The notes under the pieces are model-generated. The model was not told the origin of the DNA. It did no database searches and was given only the letters and a program-made list of their open reading frames with translations. A stretch of DNA of 64,000 nucleotides, taken from the NCBI GenBank assembly GCA_902773835.1, contig CACYFZ010000009.1:36575-100574 (forward strand). Direction: 5' to 3'. Of this stretch, positions 17,380 through 29,900 are shown piece after piece. The first letter of the stretch is position 1. Every line of letters starts with the position of its first letter. Made by a program: the position numbers and the translations under genes. The DNA comes from an uncultured Eubacteriales bacterium. GTDB taxonomy: Bacteria; Bacillota; Clostridia; Peptostreptococcales; Anaerovoracaceae.

Positions 17380-18414
17380 CTACTTAACGATGTCATAGCC
17401 GGCGCTTTTAATCATGCGGTTCATAACGCCGAAGCCCGCACCCTTGGTGTCTATGGCACGGATGAAGATTATGTCATAGCCCTGTCTGTCGAGTTCTCTG
17501 AGATCGGCAAACAGCTTATGAGCTGCTTTATTCGGATCGTTTCCGTACTCCAGTATCGCCGGTTTCAGGCCTTCTCTAAATGCCTCTACTCCGAGCTCCA
17601 TGACCCTGTTGCCGAAGGTCTCATCGTCACCTGCGATAAGCCGAACCTTGGCCTTAGGAGAGTAATGAGTGTACTTCATCCCCGGAGATTTCGGCGCCGG
17701 TCCGCCTTGGTCCGGCGCAGTGCGCATCGCTTCTTTTTCAGTGCCCTCATCGGTAACAAGTGCTTTATCATAATGCACCTCGCAGCCCAGAACACCCTCC
17801 AGCCATTCTTTGGTGACTATGCCGGGCCGCAGGATGACAGGCTCGTCGCCTGTCATGTCCACGACTGTGGACTCAATGCCGACATCGCATTGGCCTCCCA
17901 TGATGACGGCATCTATGCGGCCGTCCATGTCCTCCAGTACATCATATGCCGTGGTAGGGCTCGGACGTCCGGATTTATTGGCGCTCGGTGCAGCGACAGG
18001 CCTGCCTGCCGCTTCGATCAGGCTGCGGGCAGTCTCATCCATAGGCATCCTGATCGCGACCGTGTCTAAACCTCCTGTGGTCACGGTCGGCACCGACGCG
18101 CTCTTCTTAAGAACCATCGTCAGCGGACCCGGCCACATCTGCTTAGCCAATATCTTCGCGTACGGAGAGATTCTGAAAGTACCTCCATCCACCAAATCAT
18201 CCATATCTTCCATCTTTGCTATATGGACTATCATCGGATTGTCCGACGGCCTTCCTTTTGCTTTATATACAGAAGCGACGGCCTCGGCATTCAGGGCGTC
18301 TGCCCCAAGTCCGTAAACCGTCTCCGTCGGGAAAGCAACAAGCCCGCCCGATCTGATAATCTCTCCGGCACGCCTGATATCTTCTTCATTTGTATTAAGT
18401 CGTATTGTGTTCAA
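17380..18414 (-). CDS. tsaC: L-threonylcarbamoyladenylate synthase (TsaC/Sua5)
   Basis: Makes threonylcarbamoyl-AMP from threonine, bicarbonate and ATP for the t6A37 modification of ANN-decoding tRNAs. The YrdC domain shows GGLVAFPTETVYGLGADA, the KGRPSDNPMIVHI motif and APSANKSGRPSPTTA. The extra C-terminal domain (344 residues in total) makes it the Sua5 long form. The start is TTG 18414: no ATG is available, the N terminus aligns with the family, and GGAG lies 11 nt upstream within the last codons of the LysR gene. The LysR stop (18417-18419) is two bases away, so the two are translationally coupled. Confidence 0.92.
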   Translation of the reverse strand: MNTIRLNTNEEDIRRAGEIIRSGGLVAFPTETVYGLGADALNAEAVASVYKAKGRPSDNPMIVHIAKMEDMDDLVDGGTFRISPYAKILAKQMWPGPLTMVLKKSASVPTVTTGGLDTVAIRMPMDETARSLIEAAGRPVAAPSANKSGRPSPTTAYDVLEDMDGRIDAVIMGGQCDVGIESTVVDMTGDEPVILRPGIVTKEWLEGVLGCEVHYDKALVTDEGTEKEAMRTAPDQGGPAPKSPGMKYTHYSPKAKVRLIAGDDETFGNRVMELGVEAFREGLKPAILEYGNDPNKAAHKLFADLRELDRQGYDIIFIRAIDTKGAGFGVMNRMIKSAGYDIVK

Positions 18415-18416
18415 TT

Positions 18417-19283
18417 CTATTTAAACTCCTCCATGGCGTAGGCCAGGAATTTCTGAGCAGCCTTTGAAAGCCTTTCCCTTGACGGAATTGCAATTCCGAA
18501 TGTTATGAATTCGCGCGGCTCCAGAGGGAGCTTGGAGTAATGGCCTTCCCAGTACTGTGCACCGAGTTCATTTACCATGCTGATACCCAGCCCCATCCTG
18601 ACCAATGCAACCGTGACGGGAATATCGTATGTGGTGTACTTTACGTTCGGCTTAACTTCATTTCTGTCGAGGATCTCGATGATCTCCCTTTCGTCACCCC
18701 AAGATCCCATGATGAAATCGTAGTTTTCGACTTCCTTAACCGGGAATGCTTCGGCATTTGCATAAGGATTATCCTCAGGCACTGCCGCCAGCATCTCCAC
18801 TTCAGTCAGCGGGATCCATTCATAAGGCATCGGTTCCGAATACGCCAGTATAGCCATGTCAGCTTCGTTATTCTCGAGGTGCTCGAAAATATCCGAGCGA
18901 ATGTTTTCTACTATATTAATATTGATACCCGGATAATCATTCTTAAAGCGTCTGATTATTCTCGGGAGCCAGGTTATGGCTGCACTCGGGTATGACGCGA
19001 TGGAAAGGGTCCCCGCGGACATGCCCTTTAAATCAGCTGCAAGCTGAATCACCTCATCCTCGTCTGCGAGGCACTTTCTGATGACAGGCTCCATCTCTTT
19101 CCCTTCCGGAGTCAGATAGACTCCCTTTTGGGAACGGTTCAAGAGTTTAAGGCCCAAATCTCTTTCGAGTGAGCTCAAAAGCTGGCTTACGGCAGACGGC
19201 GTATATCCCAACGAGTCTGCAGCAGCCGTAACACTGCCTTTGTTAATGCATTCTATAAAAGCTTTGAATTTGCTGTTTTCCAT
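18417..19283 (-). CDS. LysR-family transcriptional regulator
   Basis: 289 residues. The N-terminal winged helix-turn-helix is clear: KFKAFIECINKGSVTAAADS, TPSAVSQLLSSLERDLGLKL, NRSQKGVYLTPEGKE. It is followed by a periplasmic-binding-like effector domain. The inducer and target are unknown; LysR proteins often act on a divergent neighbour, but here both neighbours (prfA upstream, tsaC downstream) are on the same strand. ATG 19283 was chosen over a TTG two codons earlier because GGAGGA lies at good spacing. It separates prfA from tsaC, which are frequently adjacent in Firmicutes, so it may be an insertion in that cluster. Confidence 0.88.
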   Translation of the reverse strand: MENSKFKAFIECINKGSVTAAADSLGYTPSAVSQLLSSLERDLGLKLLNRSQKGVYLTPEGKEMEPVIRKCLADEDEVIQLAADLKGMSAGTLSIASYPSAAITWLPRIIRRFKNDYPGININIVENIRSDIFEHLENNEADMAILAYSEPMPYEWIPLTEVEMLAAVPEDNPYANAEAFPVKEVENYDFIMGSWGDEREIIEILDRNEVKPNVKYTTYDIPVTVALVRMGLGISMVNELGAQYWEGHYSKLPLEPREFITFGIAIPSRERLSKAAQKFLAYAMEEFK

Positions 19284-19308
19284 TTTCAAATCCTCCGCTA
19301 ATCCGTCT

Positions 19309-20376
19309 TTATCCGAAGTCCTTCATCTTCTCCGCCTGGTCGGCTGTTATAAGGCCGTCGACGGCTTCCTCTATATCTCCGTCCAGGAATTGATCAAGCT
19401 TGTACAGTGTCAGGTTGATTCTGTGGTCCGTGACTCTTCCCTGAGGGAAATTGTATGTCCTAATACGCTCCGATCTGTCGCCCGATCCGATCTGGCTTCT
19501 TCTGTCTGCAGAAATCTTATCGTTCTGCTCCTGAACCATCTTGTCGTGGAGTCTTGCCTTGAGAACCCTCATGGCTTTTTCCTTATTCATTATCTGATCT
19601 TTTTCATCCTGACAGGTAACAACTATGCCGGAAGGGTGGTGGGTAATTCTTACGGCAGAGTCCGTCGTGTTTACGCACTGACCGCCGTTACCGGATGCTC
19701 TGAACACATCGATTTTGAGATCGTTAGGGTTGATCTCAACCTCTACGTCATCTACTTCCGGAAGGACCGCAACCGTAGCAGCTGATGTGTGTATCCTTCC
19801 CGACGACTCTGTCTCCGGCACTCTCTGCACGCGGTGCACTCCGGATTCGAACTTGAGTCTTGAATATGCACCTTTTCCCTTAATCATTACAACGGCTTCT
19901 TTGATGCCTCCGATACCGGTATCGCTGATTTCGATAATCTCGGATTTCCAGCGATGACGCTCGGCATACCTCAGGTACATCCTGAGAAGGTCGTTGGCAA
20001 AGAGAGCCGCTTCTTCTCCGCCTGTACCGGCCCTTATCTCAACGATTACGTTTTTGTCATCGTTAGGGTCTTTAGGCAGCAGCAGTACTTTCAGATTTTC
20101 TTGTGCCTGCTCCATAGCGGACTCAAGTTCCTTGGCCTCTTCTTTGGCCAATTCCTTGACCTCTTCATCGTCTTCCATTTCAATCAGCTCCTTGGCATCA
20201 GCCAAGTCTGACTGCATCTTTCTGTATTCCTCATATGCTTTTACCACCGGCTCGAGTTCAGACATTTCCTTCATATACTTCTGAAAACTCTTCTGGTCTG
20301 CTATGACTGCCGGGTCTGCCACCTTTGCGGACAGCTCATCGTATTTCTCTTGGATAAAATCGAGTTTATCGAACAT
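19309..20376 (-). CDS. prfA: Peptide chain release factor 1
   Basis: RF1 reads UAA and UAG and triggers peptide release. The 355-residue product contains the GGQ loop [20 protein letters not shown] (about residue 228), the methylation target of PrmC, and a domain-2 region [17 protein letters not shown] near the stop-recognition motif. An AGAGGG ribosome site precedes ATG 20376. PrmC, which should modify the GGQ glutamine, is encoded 11 kb away (31611-33749) rather than next door, because a large adhesin gene lies between them. Confidence 0.96.
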   Translation of the reverse strand: MFDKLDFIQEKYDELSAKVADPAVIADQKSFQKYMKEMSELEPVVKAYEEYRKMQSDLADAKELIEMEDDEEVKELAKEEAKELESAMEQAQENLKVLLLPKDPNDDKNVIVEIRAGTGGEEAALFANDLLRMYLRYAERHRWKSEIIEISDTGIGGIKEAVVMIKGKGAYSRLKFESGVHRVQRVPETESSGRIHTSAATVAVLPEVDDVEVEINPNDLKIDVFRASGNGGQCVNTTDSAVRITHHPSGIVVTCQDEKDQIMNKEKAMRVLKARLHDKMVQEQNDKISADRRSQIGSGDRSERIRTYNFPQGRVTDHRINLTLYKLDQFLDGDIEEAVDGLITADQAEKMKDFG

Positions 20377-20466
20377 CTTAATCCCTCTGTTTCTATATGT
20401 TTATTTTCTTAATATTCCAAGGCGTATTTTATCATAACAGCGTTGAAATATCAGCCTATTTAGCCT

Positions 20467-20496
20467 AAAAAGAAAAGCCGGAACGTATCCGGCTTT
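20467..20496 (-). terminator. rpmE terminator
   Basis: On the minus strand AAAGCCGG / CCGGCTTT pair (20474-20496) around a short loop, followed by a T-rich run (TTTTCTTTTT). It lies 20 nt downstream of the rpmE stop codon. Confidence 0.85.
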
Positions 20497-20515
20497 GTGT
20501 CCTGATTCTGTATAA

Positions 20516-20713
20516 TTACAGGTTGTACTTGTTCTTGAATTTCTCTACACGTCCGCCGCGGTTAGCAAACTTCTGCTGGCCTGTAAAGAACGGGTGGCAT
20601 TCAGAGCAGATGTCTACTCTCATCTCTTCCTTGTCGGACTGAGTTGTAAATGAATTACCACATGCGCAAGTAACTTTACATTCCTTATACTCAGGATGGA
20701 TTCCTTCCTTCAT
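20516..20713 (-). CDS. rpmE: 50S ribosomal protein bL31
   Basis: 65 residues starting [19 protein letters not shown]. Four cysteines (Cys12, the CAC pair near 16-18, and the CSEC pair near 36-39) give the zinc-binding C+ form of L31, and [10 protein letters not shown] matches the conserved core. It is a component of the large subunit at the inter-subunit bridge. The gene has its own promoter (20788-20816), an unusual palindrome in its leader and its own terminator, so it is monocistronic. An AGAGGT-type ribosome site precedes ATG 20713. Confidence 0.95.
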   Translation of the reverse strand: MKEGIHPEYKECKVTCACGNSFTTQSDKEEMRVDICSECHPFFTGQQKFANRGGRVEKFKNKYNL

Positions 20714-20750
20714 GTTGGTACCTCTTTCTGATTACTTGTGTTATAACTTG

Positions 20751-20764
20751 TGAAAACGTTTTCA
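20751..20764. promoter_or_regulatory. cre-like perfect palindrome in the rpmE leader
   Basis: TGAAAACGTTTTCA is a perfect 14-nt palindrome fitting the catabolite-responsive element consensus (TGWAARCGYTWNCW) bound by CcpA/LacI-family regulators. It lies about 25 nt downstream of the rpmE -10 box, a position where a bound repressor would block transcription. No LacI-family gene is in the window. Confidence 0.5.
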
Positions 20765-20787
20765 TCTGTCTTTGCGACAGCTTGCAT

Positions 20788-20816
20788 ATAATATCACTGA
20801 AAGCGTTGTATTTCAA
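20788..20816 (-). promoter_or_regulatory. rpmE promoter
   Basis: A -35 TTGAAA (20811-20816), 17-nt spacer and -10 TATTAT (20788-20793) on the minus strand. Confidence 0.65.
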
Positions 20817-20855
20817 GGCTTTTTTGCAAAAAAACCGACATATTATCCGCACAAT

Positions 20856-20882
20856 GGAAAAGAGGGGCGGTTATCCCCCTCT
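20856..20882 (-). terminator. Terminator of the 3071-residue adhesin gene
   Basis: AGAGGGG / CCCCTCT stem (20861-20882) with an 8-nt loop on the minus strand, followed by a short TTT run. Between the stop codon and this hairpin, CGTTACAGAT occurs twice in tandem (about 20893-20912) and a GTTACG follows. Confidence 0.65.
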
Positions 20883-20939
20883 TCTCCGATCTCGTTACAG
20901 ATCGTTACAGATTAACGCAGGTTACGCTGCTAATCTTGC

Positions 20940-23900
20940 TTAGTTAGTTTTGCGACGTCTGATGAATTTGATAGCTGCTGCAATCAGTGAGATCATCAGC
21001 ATTCCTACCCAGATATATATGTTTGTTGCGTCGCCTGTGTTGACCTTTCGAGTTCCTCTGATGCTTGTTTCATCATCAGGTGTATCGCCGCTGTCCTTAT
21101 CTTCGGTCTCATCCACATATTCCTCCTTAACCTTAGGAGCGTCCTTGAGGATGATCTTGTTGCCGATGAGAATTTCAATTTCTCCGTCGTTGTCTACCTT
21201 GGCAGTCTTGAGAGTTGCTTCTCCGTCCTTAACTTCGAAGTGCATCTCAGTTGTAACGCACTGGTATCCCTTAGGGGCGACCTTCTCGATAAGGATATAC
21301 TCTCCGTCTACGAGGTTGAATAAATGCTCTTCCTTAGTGGATGTCCACTTGTCGATTACATTTCCTTCACCATCTGTCAGAACCATCTTTGCTCCCTCAA
21401 GTTCTTTACCCTCGAGGTTTTCCTTGCTGAATCTAACCTCTGTTGTCGGAGGTACTACAGTTACCGTATTGGACTTAACTTCATATGCCCATCCGTTGTC
21501 TACATTCAGTCCTACTACTGCAGACTTAATTCTGTAGCTTGAGTCGTTTGCGATACCTTCGTGGCTATCTGCTTCAGCTCCGCTGAATTCGTCAACCACA
21601 TCTGCATCATCAATACACTCATTTTCTGTTACTGTCTTCCATACATCTCCGCCTGCAGCCTTGAACATCTCGATGCTCTTGTACTTGTCCTTGATCTTAG
21701 CATCGAATGTAATCTGCAGCCACTTGCCGTTAGGGTAGAGCTTAGGAGCGTCTTCAGCATCGCTGCCGATTGTCAGCACGAGCTTGCCCTTCTTCCAAGC
21801 GGCTTTGTCGATTGTGTAATCAACTGCCTCACCGGCCTTGGAGAGCTTAGGTGCTTCTGCCTTGCTCTGTCCTTCTCCGTCCTTAACAACTACTGCTGTA
21901 GGTTCGTCTCCTACGAACTCGAGTACTTCCTTGAGCTCGTCAGTTACTTCTACGTATGTAGCATCAGCTGTGATGTATGCCTGGATGTCATATGTGTAAA
22001 CTTCGTCGAATGCAGACAGATCTGTGTGAACTGTTCCGTCACGCTCTGTGTCTGAGAGATCGTCTGTCTTCTTGTTGACATACTTCTCGATTGCAGGTTT
22101 CTCAGGAGCATCCTCGAGGATTACGTGAGTCATATCCTCAACACGGACCTTTCCTCCGCCGTTAACCTCTGTTGTCTCGAGAGTTACCTTTCCGTCTTCT
22201 ACGACGAATACCATTTCTGTAGTAACTGTCTGGTATCCTTCAGGCGCTACAACCTCTGTCATGGTGTATGTGCCGTCAGGGAGGTGCAGTACATGGTCTT
22301 CCGTTGTGGATGTCCAGCTATCTACCTCTGTTCCGTCCTCTGTAACTACCTTGATGGTAGCTCCCGGAATTTCCTCCCCGCCGAGATCAGTCTTGCTGAA
22401 TGTTACCTCTGTTGTCGGAGGGACTACAGTTACTGTATTGGATTTAACTCCGTATGCCCACTCGTTGTCTACGTTTACGTTGAGTGAAGCATATTTGGAC
22501 TTCATTCTGTAGCTTGAGTCATTAACGATACCTTCATGTGCATCTGCCTCAGCTCCGCTGAATGTTGCGTTTACGTCTGCGTCGTCAATTTCCTCGTTTA
22601 CAGTGATTTCCGTGAATACTCCGTCTGCAGCTTTGATAGCTTCAAGGGATTTGTATTTGTCCTTGATCTTAGCATCGAATGTAATCTGCAGCCACTTGCC
22701 GTTAGGGTAGAGCTTAGGAGCGTCTTCTGCATCGCTGCCGATAGTCAGGACGAGTTTGCCTTCATCCCATGCGTCTTTGTCGATTGTGTAATCAACGGCT
22801 TCTCCTGCCTTTGTCAGCTTAGGTGCAACTGCCTTGCTCTGTCCTTCACCGTCCTTAACAACTACTGATGTAGGTGCGTCTCCTACGAACTCGAGTACTT
22901 CCTTGAGCTCATCGTTTACTTCTACGATTGTAGCGTCGGCAGTGATGTATGCCTGGATGTCGTATGTGTAAACTTCGTTGAATGCGGAGAGATCATAGTG
23001 AACCGTTCCGTCACGATCCTTTTCTCCGAGATTCTCATACTTCTTGTTGACATACTTCTCGATTGCAGGTTTCTCAGGAGCATCCTTAAGGATGATTGTT
23101 CCGTCTTCAAGCTGCTCCAGAACTCCGTCGATCTCTTCTACTGTGACCTTGCCGTCTGCGTCTACCGAGAACTGAATCTTTGTTTCAACGCACTGGTATC
23201 CGGCAGGTGCAACTTTCTCTTCCATAGTATATGTACCAGGATCGAGTTTAAGTGTGTGTGCGGTAGTCTCGGATTTCCAAGTCTCGTTAACTTCGTTTCC
23301 GGCATTATCCTTACCTGTTACGGTAATTGTAGCGCCTTTGAGTTCTTCTCCGCCGAGGTCAGTCTTGCTGATCTTGACTTCCTTCTTAGGTGCATCCTCC
23401 AGAACTACAGTGTCTCCGTCTTCGTTTACGGAAATCTTTCCGCCTCCGTCTACTTCAGTAGTTACGATAGTGATGTTACCGTGATCATCAACCGTGAACT
23501 CAATTTCAGTAGTTACCTGAGTGTAGTCTGAAGGAGGTGTTACCTCTTTCAGTTTGTATGTTCCCGGAACTGCTGCGAATTCATATGCTTCTTCTGCGCT
23601 TGATGTCCACTCCTTAACTGTACCGTCAGGCATTGTGAGTGTCATCTTGGCTCCCTCGATTTCGGAACCGCCGAGTTCATTCTTGCTGATCTTGCGAATA
23701 GGCGTATCCTTGAGAACCATAGTTCCGTCCTTAAGCTGCTCCAGAACTCCGTCGATCTCTTTTACTGTTACCTTGCCGTCTGCGTCAACTGTGAACTCGA
23801 TCTTCGTTTCTACACACTCGTAGCCTTCAGGTGCTACTGTCTCTTTGAATGTGTATGATCCCGGCTCCAGCATGAGATCGAATGTCTCATCCTTCTTGGA

Positions 23901-26900
23901 TTCCCAAGATTTAACTACATTTCCTTCGCTGTCATATACAACGATTGTAGCGCCTTCGATTTCCTCTCCGCCGAGGTCTGTCTTGTTGATCTTAACCTCT
24001 ACCTTGAGTTCGTTGCTTGTCTCGTGCTCGCCATCGCTTTCTCCTGCAACAACATCCTTAACGATTGTTGCGATGTAGTTAATGGCTCCGATTACGAGGT
24101 TGCCGGACTCTGCAGTTACTGAATCCTTTCCGTTCTTCGTAACCTTAATCTCTCTTGCACTGTATGTTACGCCTTCCAGTTTCTTAAGTGTGATGGTCTT
24201 GCTGTTATGCTCTGCATCAAGAACGACTTCGTCGATCTTCTCGGACTGGCCGTCTTTGTGCTGGTAAACAGCGAATGTTACCTTAGTGTCTGTTGGGAAG
24301 AGTCTGTCTTTCCAGCTCTTCTTGATCTTAAGCTCAACTGTCTTAGGCTCGATTGTTACAGTGTTGGTCTCAGGATTGAATTTTCCGTTGTTCTCTGTTT
24401 CAACGCTGTACTTAGCCTTGTTAGGAACACCGTCGTGATTCTTTTCAATCTTAACTTTGAGGTTTTTGGAGATGTTCTCCCACTTACCGTCTACTGTATC
24501 AATTGCATTGTTTTCGCTTGCAGCCTTAGCGTCGATGTATGCCTTAACTGCATCATATGCACTTTCCTTGATCTGAGCGTTGAAAGTTACCTTTACCCAC
24601 TCTCTTCTGAGGGCCTTAGCTTCGTCTCCGTCGAATACTACTTCGAGAGTATTATTCTCTGTGTCAACATTTGCAGTATATTTTCCTGCTGCTATGAGCT
24701 CTCCGTCTTTTGCAACTGTTGTGGCGTGGTCATTGTTTCTGCCCATCTTGAAGACTTTTACATCTCCGCCCTCTGCAAACTCGAGTGAGTCAACCAGCTC
24801 ATCACTGATGGTGAACTTTGTTGCATCGTGTGGCACGTATGCCATTACTTCATACTCGAATACCTGGTCGAAGTTGTCGAAGTCATATGTAACGTCGTTG
24901 TTTACATACTTCTCTACTTCAGGCTCTTTGTATGGCTCATCCTTGAGGACCATTGTTCCGTCGTCAAGCTGCTCCAGAACTCCTTCGATCTCGTCTACTG
25001 TTACCTTGCCGTCTGCGTCAACTGTGAACTCGATCTTCGTTTCTACACACTCGTAGCCTTCAGGTGCTACTGTCTCTTTGAATGTGTATGATCCAGGCTC
25101 CAGCATGAGATCGAATGTCTCTTTCTCTTTGGATTCCCAAGATTTAACTTCGTTTCCTTCGCTGTCATATACAACGATTGTAGCGCCTTCGATCTCCTCT
25201 CCGCCGAGGTCTGTCTTGTTGATCTTAACCTCTACCTTGAGTTCGTTGCGTGTCTCGTGCTCGCCATCTTCTTCGCCTGCAAACAGGTTTGTGATGATGT
25301 CCTTTATGTAGTTGATTGCTCCGATTACGAGATTACCGGTTGTTGCGTCTACCTTTGACTCAACGCCGTTCTTTGTTACCTTAACTTCTTCAGCCCGGTA
25401 TTTAACATTCTCGAGTCTCGGAAGTGTTACTGTCGTTTCAGTCTTATCGGAGTCGAGAGTTACCTCGTCTACCTTTTCAGCCTTTTGGCCGTTTACATAT
25501 TTGTAAACAGCGAATGTTACCTTAGTATCTGTAGGCCAAAGAATATTCTTCCAGCTCTTCTTAACTTTAAGATTAACTGTCTTAGGCTCTACCGTTACTG
25601 TATTTGTTTCCATCTCGGAGTTTCCGTTCTGGGATGTCTCCCAAGCATAATTAGCCTTGTTAGGAACTCCGTCATGCTCTGTATCTGTGAGAACTCTCAG
25701 GTTAACGTCGATGTTCTCCCACTGATTTGCTGCTGTGGCAGCTGTGCCGTTCTCAGCCTTCTCAGCCAGCTTAGCCATTACAGCCTTGCGGGCGTCCTCA
25801 GTGATTCTGGCATCAAATGTTACCTTAATCCAGTGTTTGCGATATGGACTTACCTGCTCCTCGTCCATTACTACTTCGAGGTGCCTTCCCTCAACGGATG
25901 GGTTTACGCCTTCGATAAGCGTACCGTTAGCGGCAACCGTTCCGTCAACCTTGTGGTTATTCTCTGTTCCCATGTCGTAAACTTTTACGTTTCCGCCGTT
26001 TACGAACTCGAGGGAGTCTACGAGATCATCTGTAATTGTCGCTTTGGTAGCATCGTATGGCACATATGCCATTACTTCATACTCGAATACCTGGTCGAAG
26101 TTGTCGAAGTCATATGTAACGTCGTTGTTTACATACTTCTCTACTTCAGGTCCCTTGTATGGTTCATCCTTGAGAACCATAGTTCCGTCGTCAAGCTGCT
26201 TCAGAACTCCGTCGATCTCTTCTACTGTTACCTTGCCGTCTTCATCAACTGTGAACTCGATCTTCGTTTCTACACGCTCGTAGCCTTCAGGTGCTACTGT
26301 CTCTTTGAATGTGTATGTTCCCGGCTCCAGCATGAGATCGAATGTCTCATCCTTCTTGGATTCCCAAGATTCAACTTCGTTTCCTTCGCTGTCATATACA
26401 ACGATTGTAGCGCCTTCGATTTCATCTCCGCCGAGGTCTGTCTTGTTGATCTTGGTCTGTACGGAATCAACTTTGTTCTTTGCAGTGTACTCTGCTTTTT
26501 CATCATCATATGTCATCTCAACAACATACTTAATCTTGTTGATAGCTTCGATGATAACAGCTCCGGCTTCTTTGGCGTCATCATATTCGATGTCTTTTCC
26601 GTTAATCCGGATTTCGCGAGCTGTGTATTTAGCTCCGCTTACATATACAGGAAGTCCTTCAACTACAATTGTTGAATCCGGAGTGTCCTTATCCATCTCA
26701 ACTGTTCTTACAGGAGATTCCTCTCCGTCGAGGAACACTCCGAAAGTAACCTTAGGGTTGTTTTTCGGCCACTCGCCGTTTGCCCAAGTCTTCTTAACTG
26801 TAAGCTTTGTTGTCTCAGGCTTAACTGTTACTGTATTGGACTCATCCTCATACTTAGCTTCGTTGTCGACTTCGATTATGTAGTTTGCGGTATTGTCAAT

Positions 26901-29900
26901 TCCGTCATGCGCCTCATCTGAAAGCACAGGTTCGTTTTTATTTGCGGAAATCTTAACGTTCTTCAGGTCTTCGATTTTCTTAGTTCCTGCAGCAATCTCT
27001 TCCTGCAGACTCTTCTTAATCTGTGACTGGAATCCGACCTTAACCCAGTGTCCGCGAAGTGCCTTTACAGTAGCTTCGTCATCAAGAGTCACTGTAAGAG
27101 TTTGTCCGTTGATATTTGTCTTATGTGCTACGGTATTTTCTTCTGTTACGGCAGTTCCTACTGTTCCGTTATTTCCTGTAGCCTCACCGTTAACATCGTT
27201 ATTAACCTGGTGATTGTTTTCCTCACCAAGATCGATAACTGTTACTTCATCTGCCTTTGATACAAATTCAAGATCATCAACAAGAGTATCTGTGATAGTG
27301 ACTTTATCTGCGTCCATCGTAACGTATGCGAGGACGTCATAATTGAACACCTCATCAAGCTTAACGTCTTTGTGGACTGCCTGATTTACATATTTCTCTA
27401 TTTCAGGTTCACTATCGTTTCCGATAACCTCGCCGAAAGTGAACTGTAATGTTCTTACTGAGAAGTTGATGTTGGCTCCATCACCAAGAACAATATCTTC
27501 TTCATCTACATCTATACTTTTAACGCTTACTCCGTCTTCAGGGAGTTTGTAGTTTTCTACTACTTCGCCGTCAATTTTCTCTACTACGCCTACACGCCAC
27601 TCTTTTACGCTTACTTCCTTCTTTTCCTGCAAAGCTTCATAAATATCTCTCAGGTGTGCAGGATTCACTATATCCTTATCTTCACTGTCACCCTCGATAG
27701 AAAGTGTGGCAAAGTTGTATGCATCATTGTCAACATTGTATGGAAGATAAACTTCGAAAGAGGCAGTTGTGTTCTGGCCTTCAATTGTAGCTTCTTTGAT
27801 CTTGCTGCGATTTGAACCGTCTTCGTTCAGCGTCCAAATTTCAACAGTGATAGGGCTTCTCTCCTCTTCAGGAATATTCTCACTCCATCTCTTTGTAACT
27901 TCGAAGCTGAAGTCTGCCATATATTTCGGATTAGCTTTACCGAACATAATAGTACCGTTTGATGCGATACCACCGCCGTTCGCAGCAATATTTCCGCTTA
28001 TGAGAACTCCATCGTTGACCTTTTCGTGATTCAGGTTCTTGAGGCCGATTGGACCTGTGTAGAAGTTGCCATCCTCAAGAGCGTTACCATCCTGGTCTTC
28101 AAACTTGTTGTATTTTCCTGATGTCTGGAGGTCTACACCATTTCCCTGTCCCGTATTGAACGGACGCACCAGAATATCTTCTCCGACAGGATCATTAGTC
28201 CAAGAATTGTTGAAGCCATTAACGGAATTATCTCCAATGAATACATCATTGCTATCTTCGAGATTGATTACAATGTTTCCGCCAAACGGACAGAGCCAAA
28301 TTCCTCCGCCGTGGCCATAGTAGTTCTTATATTGGCCGCCATTCTGACAAGAGACATCTCCTCTTGTTGCGATAGAATACTCATTGCTGAAGTCGCAAGG
28401 ATCTGAAGCAGTCGGGAGTGTTCTGTATAGAATCTCGTTGCTGCGATCAGATGGATTTACAGCCGTATTGCCCGTAACATCTCCCTTGGTAATGTACATG
28501 TTGTACATTCTGTCAGGACCGTCTCCCTCGACGTAAATAGCTCCGCCGAGAACTCTGCAGGCATTGTTTATGATTTTTCCTTCTAAGAGAGCTACGTGGT
28601 TTGATTCAACTTCAATAGCTCCGCCTCTGTTTACAGCGAGGTTCCCACTAATTTCTCCTCCACGCATGATGAATGTCGCGTCACCGGCAGGAGTCTTTGA
28701 CCCTTGAGGAAAATCTGTTGGGTGGAAATGTGACGAACCATAAGCTTCTTCGCTGGCCCAAATAGCTCCTCCTTTGTGCCATGAGAAGTTGTTGGAAATT
28801 TTTCCGTTTTTGAGCACAACCTTACCACCATTGAAGATGAAAATGGCTCCGGCATGGTGGATACCTACGTTATTGTCAATTAAAGTGTCGCCACTAATAG
28901 AAAGGGATGACGGTTGTCCGGAGTACACTACTGTATTTGCTTTTCTGTCAGCATCTCCCTGAACAACAATCGCTCCTGTGTCAGCTCTGTTTTCCGAGAT
29001 TTTTCCGCCGCTAATCGATGATGTAGCACCCTTTGTCAAAATAAGAGCACCTGCGGTTTCTGTTTTATCCCACACGAGGAGTTTTCCTGTTGAAGTGTGG
29101 TCCCAGGTTTCTCTACCTATAAATTCACCAATGTTATGATCTGCATTAATTCCGGATTTTGAGTTAACTGCGGTATATCCGACTGAGTTATGTGTAATAG
29201 TTCCGGAGCTCATGTTGAACTCACCGCCGTCTGCTACTACAGGAGCTGCATACCAAACAGTGCCGTCAGTGATGAAATCTCTGACGGTTGCGCCGTTAAT
29301 ATTGAGTGCTCCGCCGTTTTCTACCTGAACGAAGAATCCTTTTGGGTTATCAATTGTTCCTGTGAACTGTTCTCCCGTGATAACATTGCACTCTGCTGCT
29401 TCGGAGTCACATTTCTGTCCGGCGTTTTCTGCATTGTAAGCGTCTACTGCAGCTTCAGCATCTTCACGAGTGGCATATTCTGAATCTCTGAACTTATAAA
29501 CAGTTGTAGTTGCGTCTGCGTCTGCGTCTGCATCTGCATCTGCATCTGTATTTGCATCGGCATCTTCCGGTGCATCTCCATCAGCTGTATCAGCATCTTC
29601 TGAAGAAGCGTCTTCGTCAGCTGTCTCTGTATCTGCATTTTCATCATCTGAGCTTTCATCGGAAGCTGCGCTGTCCTGATCTTCACTTCCCGTAGTATCG
29701 GAAGATTCTTCGTCAGCACTTATGTCTTCATTTTCAGCTGCTTTCGTTACTTCTTCGATATCATCATAAGTTGCAGCCTCTGCCCCCTCGCATTCTGCTG
29801 CCTTTCCGGAGAGAGTAATTCCGTCTCCGAGAGTAAGAGAGCCGCCTGACACGACTTTAAACAAGCTGTCATAGCTGTCAGCTTTCTTACGGAAGATATT

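Noticed and set aside
25485..26675. 396-codon open frame on the plus strand opposite the giant adhesin gene
   Set aside because: It is one of several long plus-strand frames opposite this repetitive gene; there is no ribosome site or recognisable domain, and the composition is the low-complexity Tyr/Cys/Val-rich pattern of an antisense shadow.
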